Shown: positions 1-8,489, counted from the stretch's first letter. The stretch: DNA of 15,567 bases from JAOAIV01 sp038849555 (GCA_038849555.1 JAWCMT010000035.1:1-15567), one strand, 5' to 3'. Numbers and translations are program-made. The notes: generated from the sequence alone by a model not told the origin.

Positions 1-10
1 CATTTCAGAA

Positions 11-19
11 ATATAAAAT
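11..19 (+). promoter_or_regulatory. TATA-like promoter element of the TrmB-family gene
   Basis: An A/T-only stretch, ATATAAAAT, lies about 50-58 bases before the candidate starts, so transcription would begin near 40-45 and leave a short leader. An 8-base perfect palindrome, GAAGCTTC at 27-34, sits between the box and the predicted start. It could be an autoregulatory site, but 8-base palindromes are frequent by chance. Confidence 0.45.
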
Positions 20-68
20 ATGGAGTGAAGCTTCGTTTTTATTCTAATTCAGACTCAGAGTGCTCTTC

Positions 69-977
69 ATGGAAACTTTCACAGAGGAACAACAACAATT
101 CACATTAAAAGACGAAAGCATAGATTATTGGACATTTATCAAAAAAGAGTCCACCAAATCCCTCGAGGCAATTGAAACTACACTTCAGGATCTCGGGCTT
201 TCTAAAAATGAAATTCAAGTTTACCTTTATCTTTCCTTTTGCAATGGGCGAAAAGCAAGCGAAATCTCAGAAGCGCTAAATCTCCACAGAACTAATACTT
301 ACCAAATACTGCATGATTTAGAGAAGAGAGGCTTAGTGTCTTCTACGCTTGAAAAGCCCTTAAAATTCATTGCTACACCCTTCGAAAAAGCCATAAATGT
401 CCTCATTGAAGCGAAAAAGTTAAGCATTCAAAAGTTGGAGAGCAAAAAGAAAAATCTAATCGACACATGGCTGTCTCTTCCCAAGCCCAAAATTGAAGGT
501 CCGCAAAAAGAAATTTTCCAAATACTCGAAGGCGACGAGCAAATTGCACTGAAAATTGCAGACGCCATTCAGAATGCACAAAAAGAAATTGCCCTGTTTG
601 TTTCCGAAAATGACCTGCCCCTTTTCTATAACTCCGGGCTGATGGAAAAACTCGAGGCGCGTTCCAAGCTTGATATTAAGCTATTGGCAGATAACTCTTC
701 CATAACGCATTTTTTCATAGAAAAAACACAGTTACAAAATAAACGTTATGCGCTAACAGAAATCAATGCTGTTCCAACTTTTATTTTAGTAGACCACAAG
801 CACCTGATTTTCATGATTAAGCAATCTGCTGAAAAAAACAGTAAGAGGGCTACACGGCCTGGGCTTTCTGCTTTATGGACAAATTATGACGCGTTCATCA
901 AGGCACTAGGTGCGCTATTTACTGAGTTATGGAGCCACAGAACCAAAGCGTGCGTCAGCGAGCAATTACATAAATAA
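69..977 (+). CDS. TrmB-family transcriptional regulator
   Basis: This is a transcription factor of the archaeal TrmB family, whose members typically control sugar or central metabolic genes by binding an effector in a C-terminal domain. Counting from the ATG at 69 (302 aa), residues about 38-102 form the winged helix: an LGLSKNEIQVYLYL helix, the recognition region around NLHRTNTYQILHDLEKRGL, and a wing ending at FIATP. A charged helix (about 105-135) follows, typical of the family's dimerising coiled coil. Residues about 147-290 match the phospholipase-D-like TrmB C-terminal region in layout. A GTG at 60 in the same frame would add three residues; neither start has a clear Shine-Dalgarno. 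The first 35 residues, before the usual TrmB start, are an unusual polar extension. It stands alone and converges with the archaellin gene, so its target cannot be read from context. No sugar-binding residues can be assigned by eye. Confidence 0.85.
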   Translation: METFTEEQQQFTLKDESIDYWTFIKKESTKSLEAIETTLQDLGLSKNEIQVYLYLSFCNGRKASEISEALNLHRTNTYQILHDLEKRGLVSSTLEKPLKFIATPFEKAINVLIEAKKLSIQKLESKKKNLIDTWLSLPKPKIEGPQKEIFQILEGDEQIALKIADAIQNAQKEIALFVSENDLPLFYNSGLMEKLEARSKLDIKLLADNSSITHFFIEKTQLQNKRYALTEINAVPTFILVDHKHLIFMIKQSAEKNSKRATRPGLSALWTNYDAFIKALGALFTELWSHRTKACVSEQLHK

Positions 978-993
978 TTTGCCTGTTTTGGTC

Positions 994-1014
994 TCAAAAA
1001 TAGGGCATAAAAAG
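994..1014 (-). terminator. T-rich terminator after the archaellin gene
   Basis: On the minus strand the bases just after the archaellin stop carry two runs of five T separated by a few bases, the form used by intrinsic archaeal terminators. No hairpin is evident. The 53-base gap between the two convergent genes leaves little room for anything else. Confidence 0.35.
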
Positions 1015-1030
1015 AAGAGGGGGTAGAGTG

Positions 1031-1666
1031 TTAGCCTAAATCGATAAACGAGTTTGCAAGCATACCACCCGGAGCTGTTCGCACAACAGTTAAAGCAGCG
1101 CCTTTTGGCGTTCTGACCTCGACTTTTACAGTTTCGTAATCGCCAACCATGCCGCTTGTCGAATTCGAAGCCAATTGTATCATCAAGAAAGCTTTTTCAT
1201 TGAATTCTAATACAGTGTCGCCGTCGCCGTTGTATATTGCGAATTTAGCCTGTGTGTCTGACAAAGCTAACAGACTGCTCAAGTCATCCCAACTTGTGCT
1301 ACTTGCAGTTGCTGCGCCTTGGTAGATGTTGAGGTAAGTCGCGTTCGGTAGGTAAACCGAGACTATGATTGACTCGCTTTTAAGGTCCACAGAAGCCTTT
1401 CCAGCCGACAGCTTTACAGGGATGAGCATGTAAAGTATTCCGCTTGAAGTTGCGTTTGTTTTTGCCGTAACGACTCCGTCGAGCTGCAGCGCAGTCAATG
1501 ACTCCTCAAGTCCAATCTGCATCGTTTCCTTGGTTTTTTGTGTGGTGTAGAAGCCCATGTTGATGACTACGTAGCTGAGTGCGGCGGCGATGATTATGAA
1601 TGCTATGAGTACTATGGCTGCTTCGATTCTCACGATGCCGCGTTTGTTTTTCAATAATTTACCCAT
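1031..1666 (-). CDS. flaB: Archaellin (archaeal flagellin) with class III signal peptide
   Basis: This is the structural subunit of the archaellum filament. The start is fixed by a strong ribosome site (GAGGTGA at 1674-1680, seven bases before the ATG), giving 211 aa. The in-frame extension upstream is really the next gene read in another frame. Residues 1-10 end in KNKRG, the prepilin peptidase (FlaK/PibD) recognition site, with cleavage expected after Gly10. The mature protein starts IVRIEA, followed by the assembly helix AAIVLIAFIIIAAALSYVV and the typical archaellin stretch NMGFYTTQKTKE. The rest is the beta-rich outer domain. The +3 glycine usual after the cleavage site is arginine here. 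The length suits TACK archaellins. A second archaellin remnant lies 13 bases upstream on the same strand, so this was probably the distal gene of a tandem pair. No other archaellum genes (flaI, flaJ, flaH) are in the window. Confidence 0.88.
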   Translation of the reverse strand: MGKLLKNKRGIVRIEAAIVLIAFIIIAAALSYVVINMGFYTTQKTKETMQIGLEESLTALQLDGVVTAKTNATSSGILYMLIPVKLSAGKASVDLKSESIIVSVYLPNATYLNIYQGAATASSTSWDDLSSLLALSDTQAKFAIYNGDGDTVLEFNEKAFLMIQLASNSTSGMVGDYETVKVEVRTPKGAALTVVRTAPGGMLANSFIDLG

Positions 1667-1673
1667 CTTCGTT

Positions 1674-1680
1674 TCACCTC
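1674..1680 (-). promoter_or_regulatory. Shine-Dalgarno site of the archaellin gene
   Basis: GAGGTGA on the minus strand lies seven bases before the ATG at 1666 and overlaps the stop codon of the upstream archaellin remnant (1680-1682). This decides the archaellin start and shows that the two genes were translated from one transcript. Confidence 0.75.
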
Positions 1681-1784
1681 TAAGCGACAGGCACGTAATT
1701 ATTCGCCGGCATTGATGCAGGAACCGATAATTCAATTGAAAGCGTTGCACTTGTCTCAAGCCGTATCTCAATGTTTATCTGCGT
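1680..1784 (-). pseudogene. C-terminal remnant of a second archaellin, cut at a junction
   Basis: The last 34 codons before the TAG at 1680-1682 read TQINIEIR...NNYVPVA. This aligns without gaps, and to the same end point, with the last 34 residues of the intact archaellin next door (ETVKVEVR...SFIDLG). I count eight identities by eye (E, R, A, L, P, M, A, N), with many I/V, Y/F and similar exchanges. Upstream of about 1784 the same frame stays open to 2072, but there it is only the complement of ftsZ and has no archaellin character. The gene has therefore lost its signal peptide and most of its body at about 1780-1790. It could be a true recombination remnant or half of a misjoined contig. 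The homology is inferred from a hand alignment. Confidence 0.7.
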
Positions 1785-2454
1785 CCTAGCTGAAGCGTTA
1801 CGCGACAAATTTTCCAGCTCAGGCTTACCGCACGTAGTCGTAGGCGTCGTAACCCTCCCCTTCGATGTTGAAACAGCCCGAATGTCAATCGCTAAAAAAG
1901 GCTTGGACCGGCTAAAAGCAGCATGCGACACAGTTGTAGTTATCGATAACAACAGACTCGTCAAAGTCGCAGGAAACTTGCCCTTCAAAGAAGCCTTAGG
2001 CGTAGCCAATACAACAATCGGCAAATTCGTAAAGGGCATAACTGAAACAATCACCACCGCAAGCCTCATCAACTTGGACTACGCCGATTTAAGAGCAATA
2101 ATGTCAGGCGCAGGCTTAGCATCCATAGGCATAGGAGAAGGTTTCGGAGAAGGCAGAGTAGAACAAGCTGTTGAAAAAGCATTAAACGACCGTCTCTTGG
2201 ATATCGAGGACGTGACAAAAGCACGCGGCTTGCTCATCCATGTTGTAGGCGGAGAGGACTTAACGTTATTCGAAGTAAACCACGCTGCTGAGATTATGAA
2301 GCGCTCGTTACCGCCCAAGGCAAAAATAATCTGGGGCGCAAGGGTAGACAAAGACCTGAAAGGCTCCGTTTCAGTGATGGCTGTTGTAACTGGCGTAGAA
2401 AGTGCCTTCTTAAAGAAACAGGAAAAACGTCTAGGTCCACTTAAACTCTGGTAA
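1771..2454 (+). pseudogene. ftsZ: 5'-truncated ftsZ (C-terminal two thirds)
   Basis: FtsZ is the tubulin-like GTPase that forms the division ring. From about residue 5 the translation follows archaeal FtsZ closely: LAEALRD, the VVGVVTLPF strand, CDTVVVIDNNRL, and VKGITETIT. The T7 catalytic loop NLDYADLRAIM falls at residues 101-111, and the C-terminal domain carries IIWGARVD and VMAVVTGV. Missing is everything upstream: the GTP-binding half, including the tubulin signature GGGTGTG that should lie just before LAEAL. None of the three forward frames in 1681-1780 encodes it. The ATG at 1771 is therefore only the first methionine in the surviving frame, with no ribosome site, and its MFIC comes from the complement of the archaellin. 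A product could not bind GTP in cis. The open frame of 227 codons has no stops, so the truncation is recent or artificial. Confidence 0.82.
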
Positions 2455-2455
2455 A

Positions 2456-2479
2456 TCTCTTTTCCTCTTTTTTCTTATT
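2456..2479 (+). terminator. T-rich terminator after ftsZ
   Basis: Immediately after the ftsZ stop come runs of four and six T within a C/T-only tract, the usual archaeal intrinsic terminator without a hairpin. Its presence suggests the ftsZ 3' end is an authentic gene end. Confidence 0.55.
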
Positions 2480-2650
2480 GCACGTTAAAACCGCAATTTT
2501 AATGTATGAAAGATGAGTTTAAACTGAGCACGTATGCGGCTGGTCAACCTTGCATCTAAATGGCTTATGCAAAGAGCGGCGTGGAAGTGAAACCTGCTGT
2601 TCTCAGGAAATCACCATAAATGTTAAAGTAATCTATCTGCATAGTAACTG

Positions 2651-2657
2651 TTAAAAA
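2651..2657 (+). promoter_or_regulatory. TATA-like box of a leaderless promoter for the DUF4011 helicase gene
   Basis: TTAAAAA is centred about 28 bases before the A of the ATG at 2682, the normal TATA-to-start distance in archaea. No Shine-Dalgarno precedes the ATG. Transcription would thus begin at or within a few bases of the start codon, giving a leaderless message. I see nothing convincing in the rest of the 2480-2650 gap. Confidence 0.5.
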
Positions 2658-2681
2658 GCTATAGCTCAGAATCGTGATTTA

Positions 2682-5600
2682 ATGTCAGAGGACGACTTCC
2701 TATTAACTCAAGAGAAATATGCTTCTCCGCTGTCGTGCCGCATTGATGATTGGAAATCTAGATTAATAGACCTATCCCGGCGAAATAACTTACTGTATTT
2801 TACGCCTACCAAAAGAGGCAATCTTTTCGTTTCTCGCCCAAACATGGAAACAATTTTCAACAGACTTGTTATACGAAAACGAAAAATGGCGTTTTGGTAT
2901 CCGCCTGAAGAAAACGGTTTTCAGTCTCCACTGCAATCCGAACGTGCTTCGGCTATTAGTGAAAAAAACAAGCCAGCCGCAAATCAGTTGGTATGCGACG
3001 GAATGCGCAAGGCTGATCTTGAAAAAGTGCTTAAGAACCTCTACAAGCGTTCGCTTCTGGACTATAGAGAAAGAGGCGTACGGGTATTACATATTTCTTT
3101 TGGAACATTAGTTTGGAAGGAAAAAGACACGTCCGAAGAAGTCCGTTCTCCTTTAATCCTTGTGCCAATTGAGATAACACAGGAATCAGTTAAAGCGCCC
3201 TTTTTTGTTTCAGTTCCCCCCGTAGAAGAAGAGGCAATTCTGAACCCTGCTTTACAGGTGAAACTGAACGCTGTCTTTAAAATCGAACTTCCGCCTTTAC
3301 CCGAATATTGGGAATACCAAAGTCTGACGCAATACTTTGACTCTGTTACGAAACTTGCTACTGAACTTGGCTGGCGAGTAGAACCTACTGTAGTAATTGG
3401 GCTTTTCTCATTTCACAAACTAGTCATCTATAACGATCTGGACGCAAATGAAGCGGTAATAAGACGGCACCCTTTAATTCGCGCTGTTGCTGGAATAGAG
3501 AAAATACCGTTCATACAAAGTGCTCTGCCTGAAGAAAAAGATGTAGACGTGATACAGCCCCCTGAAAAATCGTTTCATGTTTTAGACGCGGACAGCAGCC
3601 AAAGAGTTGCAATTGAATATGCCTTGCGCGGCCAAAGTTTTGTAATCCAAGGGCCGCCGGGCACAGGTAAAAGCCAAACGATAGCTAACATAATCGCCGA
3701 GTGTATAGCTCACGGAAAATCTGTTCTATTCGTCAGCGACAAAATGGCGGCTCTTGAAGTAGTTTATAAGCGGCTAAGCGAAGTTGGGTTATCTTCTTTC
3801 TGTTTGGAACTTCACAGCAGCAAGGCTAACAAGCAGGAAGTTGTTGCTGAGCTTAAGCGTTGCCTTGACGAGCAGCTGGTTCCTCGCAAACTTCCTTCAG
3901 AGCACGAGTTTAAAAAAATGGTTGAATTAAGAGAGAAATTAAACAATTATGTGGTTGCGCTTCATCAAAAAAGAGCGCCTTTACAGAAAAGCGCTTATGA
4001 AATATTAGGAGAACTTTCACGTCTAGAATGCACGCCTTTTATTTCAATTGAATTGCCCAACATAGAGAGTCTGACTACTCAAGAACTCAACGAGTTAGAA
4101 GATCTGATGCGACAATTGAAAAATGTATGGCAAGTTGTGGAAGAACCCAACTTCCCTTGGCGCGGCTACCGCGGAAATAATTACAACGTAGAAGTCCGTT
4201 CAGAATTATCAGCGTTTTTGGATAACATACTTTTAGCAATAGACGCGCTTAGAAAAGAGTCAGAAAATTTTGCAATTCAATTAGGATTAAAAGTTCCCGA
4301 GACATTTGATGAAATTAAATTGTTAATTGAAATCAGCAATTTTCTATTGGAAAGCCCTAAGCCTGAAGCAAGCTGGGTGCTTCATCCAGATATTGACAAA
4401 CTAATCGCTGAAGCAGAAACATACCAGTCTACGATTAAATGGTGCAAAACAACACGTAACCGTTTACTAGAACGCTATAATCCATCCTTATTCAGTTTAG
4501 CGCTTAACAAGTCTGCAGAACTTGAAGAAGCGCTTTCAGCAATCAACAACCTACTTCTTCACTCAGAAATAACAGAAAGCACGCTTCTTAAAAAACGACA
4601 AAGACTATTGGATTTTGCCAAACAAACTTCCATCGCATTAGAGAAATGGCGAGAAAAAGCACAGCAACTTGCTTTGATGCTTGGTTTGTCACCTGAAAAT
4701 CTTACACTTGATCGCGTTAGACAACTAGCCCGTATCGCTCTTCTCTGCTTCTCAGATGATAAACCCGAAGCACTGTGGCTGGATCAATCTAATTTCCAAC
4801 GAGTGACAGAAACATTTCCGAAACTAAAAAAGATATGTGAAGAGCACAATACACTGAAACTTAAACTGGAAAAAATTTACACAGACGAAATTTTCAACAT
4901 CAACCTTGATGGCTTCATAAAACGTTACAGTGAGCAGTACAATAGTTTCCTTAGATGGGTCCGCCCAAGTTTCTATCGAGATCAAAAGCAAATAGCCATG
5001 TTAACGCGCGATGGGAAAGTTCCGAAGTCTGTTTTGCAGGATCTGCTTGACGCGCGCAGGCTGAAAGTGCTACGTGCTGAAATTGCCGCTTCAGCAGAGG
5101 AACTTCAGCGATTATTCGGTCGTTTTTATCAAGGTTTTACGACAGATTTGCAGCGAACAGAAAAAGCAATAGAAAACACTTCTGAACTTTACAAATTATT
5201 AAAGACAACAAGTATACCTAAAAACTTAGTTTGCCTAGTTTCTTATGGATCAGATCCACCACTTGTAATCAAACAAGTTGGTAATGAATTACTGGATTCA
5301 TTCGAGAAGTGGGATCAGCTTGTTAAAGAGTTAAGCGACTTGTTACCGATTTCCCGTATGCCCAACTCGAGTTTACCATTATACGAGTCACCTATAACTA
5401 TGGTTCAAGAATGGGCAAGGATGGTTGAAAAGCAGCTTGTTCCTCTATGCGAAATGACTGAAGAAGCTTTGAATGCAAACAAAGCCGAAGCACCACAAAC
5501 TTACAAACAATTAATAACTGATCTTAAAGATGCTGAAAACGTCAGAAAAAAGGAAACCGAAATTCTCGGAGATGCGCCGCGTCTTCAAGCGGAATTTGGA

Positions 5601-8318
5601 TCCCGCTTTATAGGCTTCGAGACATGCTGGGAAGAAATTCTCTCAGTTCTTCACTGGACAAAAAAGGTTCAAGCAGCGTTCGGGTTCTCTCTGATCCCTG
5701 TGCTCTTTGTTGATGCAATCGCCCGCGGCGCTGAATACGCTCCATCAAACAGCAATTTGATCAAACAATATGATGAAGCATTGAAGGCTCTTGCAGTTCT
5801 TGAGTCTCGTTTCGAAACTCCACCGACATATCAAGGCCAACGTTTGCAGGAAATGAGCCTTGAGGCAATTCAGAGTAAGGTCAACTGGCTCAGAGAAAGA
5901 GTTGATGATCTACAAGTTTGGGTTGATTTCAAAGAAACCCAGAGGCTTTTTGCGCTGAAGGGGCTATCCGCATTTTTCGACCGCCTAGTAAAGGCTGTTC
6001 CTCCTGCTTCTCAGCTTCTCGACATCTTTCGGAAAGCGGCATACCATGAATGGCTTAACCACTTATATGCCCAAGAGCCGCAGCTGGGCAAATTTAGACG
6101 CGAAAACCATGAGCAACTGATTGAGGAATTCCAAAAGCTTGATCAAGAGTTAATCCGCCTGTCTCCTAATCGAGTCATAGCGGCGGCAAACAATAGAAAA
6201 CCGCAAGACATACTGGTCCAAGCAGAGGATTCAGAGGTGACGATATTACTGAAAGAGGCGGTGAAGAAGAAACGGTTGATGCCCATCCGCGATCTTTTGC
6301 AGAAAATTCCTAACCTCCTGATGCGGCTTAAGCCCTGCTTGCTCATGAGCCCAATTTCTGTAAGCCAGTTCCTTCCAGCTGAACTAATGAAGTTTGATGT
6401 CGTTGTTTTCGATGAGGCTTCTCAAATTGTCCCTGAAGATGCCATTGGCGCTATTTATCGTGGAAAAACAATTGTCGTAGTAGGCGATAACAAACAGCTC
6501 CCGCCTACTTCCTTCTTCCTAAAATCTCTGATTGAAGAAATCGACTGGGACGCGATTAGGGATGAAGATGTTGAGGTTTTTGACAGCATCTTAGATGAGT
6601 GTATCGGAGTTGGCTTGCCCGTAAAGACGCTCCGCTGGCATTACCGCAGCAAACATGAAGAACTAATTGCGTTTTCTAACCATCACTTCTACAACGACAC
6701 TCTCATAACCTTCCCTTCAGCAATAGCAAAGCATGAAGCTTTGGGCCTGAAACTGGTTTATGTTCCCGACGGAGTCTATGATCGCGGAGGGCGCCGCGAC
6801 AACCTTAGAGAAGCCGAGGTCGTTGCAAACCTAGTTTTTGAACATTTCCAAAAATATCCCAATAAAACACTCGGAGTTATAACCTTCAGTATAGCGCAGA
6901 TGTCTGCTGTTGAAGACGCCATTGAACAGCGCAGACGGCAACAACCTGAATTCGAGCATTTCTTCAAGGAAGATCGGCTAGAAGGGTTTTTCGTCAAGAA
7001 TTTGGAGAACGCTCAAGGCGATGAACGTGACGTTATAATAATAAGCCTAGGCTACGGTTATGACCAGCAAGGCCAGATTACAATGAATTTTGGGCCCATA
7101 AATAAGGCTGGCGGAGAACGACGGTTGAATGTTGCAATTACACGCGCCCGAGAGCGCGCAATTCTTGTGACTTCCATTAAATCCTCTGACATCGACATAA
7201 AATCAACCAAAGCAGAAGGCACCTTGCTGCTACAAAAGTATCTTGAATACGCCGAGAAGGGTCCAGACGTTTTGAATATACCCCGACAGAAGGCTGGCGA
7301 GTTTGAATCGCCTATAGAAGAGGATGTGGCACAAGTAGTCAAAAGTCTCGGCTACACTGTTGTTCCAAAAGTTGGCTATAGTAGCTGTCCAATTGATATA
7401 GGCGTAATTGACCCTGATTCTGGCAATTACCTTTTAGGAATAGAATTCGACGGCCCAACATACGCTTCTGCCAATAGCGCACGAGACAGAGATCGCCTCA
7501 GAGAGCAAGTTCTTAGCCAATTATCTTGGAAGATTCATCGCATATGGTCTCCGGCGTGGGTGGCGAGGCGGGAATCAGAAATCAGGCGCTTAGCCGCTGC
7601 GTTGGATGAGGCCCGTAGGTCTCAGAGGTCAACTGAGGTCTTAACTCGCCAGATAAAAGAGCAAGTGGATAGCTCGCAGTTGACTGCTGATATTCAAAGG
7701 GTCCAATTTTCAGGTTTAGATAAGATTGGCGTCCCTTACAAGGTGCATGACATAAGCGCAGTATTAAGTGCAGCAGAGCCTTCTCAACATGGCCTGAAGG
7801 CTATAGCTGGCGATTTCTATTCTGAAGCAAATCGCCGGCTCCAGAGTCGCCTTTTAGAAGAGCTCGTAAGCAAAGAGGGGCCGATTCACTTTGACCTTGC
7901 TGTTAGAAGGTTAGCCTCTGCATGGGGATTAAAGCGCTGTGGACCAAACGTGGTTCAGGCTGTAAGAGAGGCGCTTAATCTCTTGCTTTTAGATGGTAAG
8001 GTTGTCGTTAAAGGATATTTCCTTTGGCCGCCTAACATGCAAGATGTTCCTGTGCGTGTGCCTGTTGCTGATGTTCCAGTAACACATAGAGCGCTTGAAC
8101 ATATCCCGACGGAAGAAATCGAAAAAGCCATGCTGCTGATTGTCCGATACGCTTTAAGCATAAGTGTTGATTCCCTGATTTTTGAGACAGCAAAAGTTTT
8201 TGGCTTCACTCATATAAAAGAAAAAAGTCGAACACGACTCTATGAAGTATACCGGAGACTTTTATTAGAAAAGAAACTTGTCTGCACCGATAATATTGCT
8301 AAAATGCCCGCTGAATAA
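2682..8318 (+). CDS. DUF4011 - SF1 helicase - Vsr-like nuclease - DUF3320 protein, putative defence effector
   Basis: This single 1878-aa protein has four parts. Residues 18-40 carry the DUF4011 signature (DDWKSRLIDLSRRNNLLYF). A split UPF1/DNA2-like superfamily 1 helicase follows: Walker A GPPGTGKS from residue 324, Walker B VVVFDEAS with D1244 and E1245, VVVGDNKQLPP near 1266, RWHYRS at 1318-1323, QGDERDV at 1445-1451, and the arginine-finger motif ITRARE near 1486. Between motifs I and II lie about 900 residues, rich in charged helices, with no recognised catalytic motif. Residues about 1540-1640 are a Vsr/DUF559-type nuclease (MTES_1575 family): ESPIEED, then PIDIGV (D1572) and GIEFDG (E1588), the likely metal ligands. 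Residues about 1735-1868 match DUF3320. From the family, such proteins are linked to phage defence; I recall them as the single-gene Hhe system of Gao and colleagues (2020). It would act on nucleic acid in the cytoplasm. No methylase or partner gene adjoins it, and all motifs look intact. Confidence 0.88.
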   Translation: MSEDDFLLTQEKYASPLSCRIDDWKSRLIDLSRRNNLLYFTPTKRGNLFVSRPNMETIFNRLVIRKRKMAFWYPPEENGFQSPLQSERASAISEKNKPAANQLVCDGMRKADLEKVLKNLYKRSLLDYRERGVRVLHISFGTLVWKEKDTSEEVRSPLILVPIEITQESVKAPFFVSVPPVEEEAILNPALQVKLNAVFKIELPPLPEYWEYQSLTQYFDSVTKLATELGWRVEPTVVIGLFSFHKLVIYNDLDANEAVIRRHPLIRAVAGIEKIPFIQSALPEEKDVDVIQPPEKSFHVLDADSSQRVAIEYALRGQSFVIQGPPGTGKSQTIANIIAECIAHGKSVLFVSDKMAALEVVYKRLSEVGLSSFCLELHSSKANKQEVVAELKRCLDEQLVPRKLPSEHEFKKMVELREKLNNYVVALHQKRAPLQKSAYEILGELSRLECTPFISIELPNIESLTTQELNELEDLMRQLKNVWQVVEEPNFPWRGYRGNNYNVEVRSELSAFLDNILLAIDALRKESENFAIQLGLKVPETFDEIKLLIEISNFLLESPKPEASWVLHPDIDKLIAEAETYQSTIKWCKTTRNRLLERYNPSLFSLALNKSAELEEALSAINNLLLHSEITESTLLKKRQRLLDFAKQTSIALEKWREKAQQLALMLGLSPENLTLDRVRQLARIALLCFSDDKPEALWLDQSNFQRVTETFPKLKKICEEHNTLKLKLEKIYTDEIFNINLDGFIKRYSEQYNSFLRWVRPSFYRDQKQIAMLTRDGKVPKSVLQDLLDARRLKVLRAEIAASAEELQRLFGRFYQGFTTDLQRTEKAIENTSELYKLLKTTSIPKNLVCLVSYGSDPPLVIKQVGNELLDSFEKWDQLVKELSDLLPISRMPNSSLPLYESPITMVQEWARMVEKQLVPLCEMTEEALNANKAEAPQTYKQLITDLKDAENVRKKETEILGDAPRLQAEFGSRFIGFETCWEEILSVLHWTKKVQAAFGFSLIPVLFVDAIARGAEYAPSNSNLIKQYDEALKALAVLESRFETPPTYQGQRLQEMSLEAIQSKVNWLRERVDDLQVWVDFKETQRLFALKGLSAFFDRLVKAVPPASQLLDIFRKAAYHEWLNHLYAQEPQLGKFRRENHEQLIEEFQKLDQELIRLSPNRVIAAANNRKPQDILVQAEDSEVTILLKEAVKKKRLMPIRDLLQKIPNLLMRLKPCLLMSPISVSQFLPAELMKFDVVVFDEASQIVPEDAIGAIYRGKTIVVVGDNKQLPPTSFFLKSLIEEIDWDAIRDEDVEVFDSILDECIGVGLPVKTLRWHYRSKHEELIAFSNHHFYNDTLITFPSAIAKHEALGLKLVYVPDGVYDRGGRRDNLREAEVVANLVFEHFQKYPNKTLGVITFSIAQMSAVEDAIEQRRRQQPEFEHFFKEDRLEGFFVKNLENAQGDERDVIIISLGYGYDQQGQITMNFGPINKAGGERRLNVAITRARERAILVTSIKSSDIDIKSTKAEGTLLLQKYLEYAEKGPDVLNIPRQKAGEFESPIEEDVAQVVKSLGYTVVPKVGYSSCPIDIGVIDPDSGNYLLGIEFDGPTYASANSARDRDRLREQVLSQLSWKIHRIWSPAWVARRESEIRRLAAALDEARRSQRSTEVLTRQIKEQVDSSQLTADIQRVQFSGLDKIGVPYKVHDISAVLSAAEPSQHGLKAIAGDFYSEANRRLQSRLLEELVSKEGPIHFDLAVRRLASAWGLKRCGPNVVQAVREALNLLLLDGKVVVKGYFLWPPNMQDVPVRVPVADVPVTHRALEHIPTEEIEKAMLLIVRYALSISVDSLIFETAKVFGFTHIKEKSRTRLYEVYRRLLLEKKLVCTDNIAKMPAE

Positions 8319-8440
8319 GCCCTGTTTAAAATCGTCAATGTTGATAAAAAATTGTTTCCGAGAACTTTTCAAGCCTACGCTGAAATTCTTACCGATATAT
8401 AGTTTGCCGCCGTCAATTCTACTGCGCGAGCCTATAGCAG

Positions 8441-8450
8441 TTTAAATATT
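8441..8450 (+). promoter_or_regulatory. TATA box of the DUF362 gene
   Basis: TTTAAATATT is a very good archaeal TATA match. Transcription should start about 25 bases on, near 8470, leaving a leader of about 20 bases that holds the ribosome site GGAGG at 8477-8481. Confidence 0.65.
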
Positions 8451-8457
8451 TTATTTG

Positions 8458-8472
8458 TAGGTAATTTACCTA
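8458..8472 (+). promoter_or_regulatory. Perfect 15-base palindrome at the predicted transcription start, candidate operator
   Basis: TAGGTAA-T-TTACCTA is a perfect 7+1+7 palindrome between the TATA box and the Shine-Dalgarno, overlapping the predicted start site. A dimeric regulator bound here would block polymerase. The regulator is unknown. Confidence 0.5.
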
Positions 8473-8489
8473 ACTTGGAGGAATCCACG

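Noticed and set aside
1667..1771. A 35-residue N-terminal extension of the archaellin frame
   Set aside because: It lies upstream of a strong ribosome site, lacks class III signal features and overlaps, in another frame, the C-terminal codons of the second archaellin.
1785..2072. Continuation of the minus-strand frame upstream of the archaellin remnant
   Set aside because: From about 1785 it is the complement of clear ftsZ coding sequence and shows no archaellin helix or signal peptide.
2500..2560. Possible C/D-box guide RNA (GATGAG followed by CTGA)
   Set aside because: The C box is imperfect, the spacing to CTGA is too short for a guide, and no second box pair follows.
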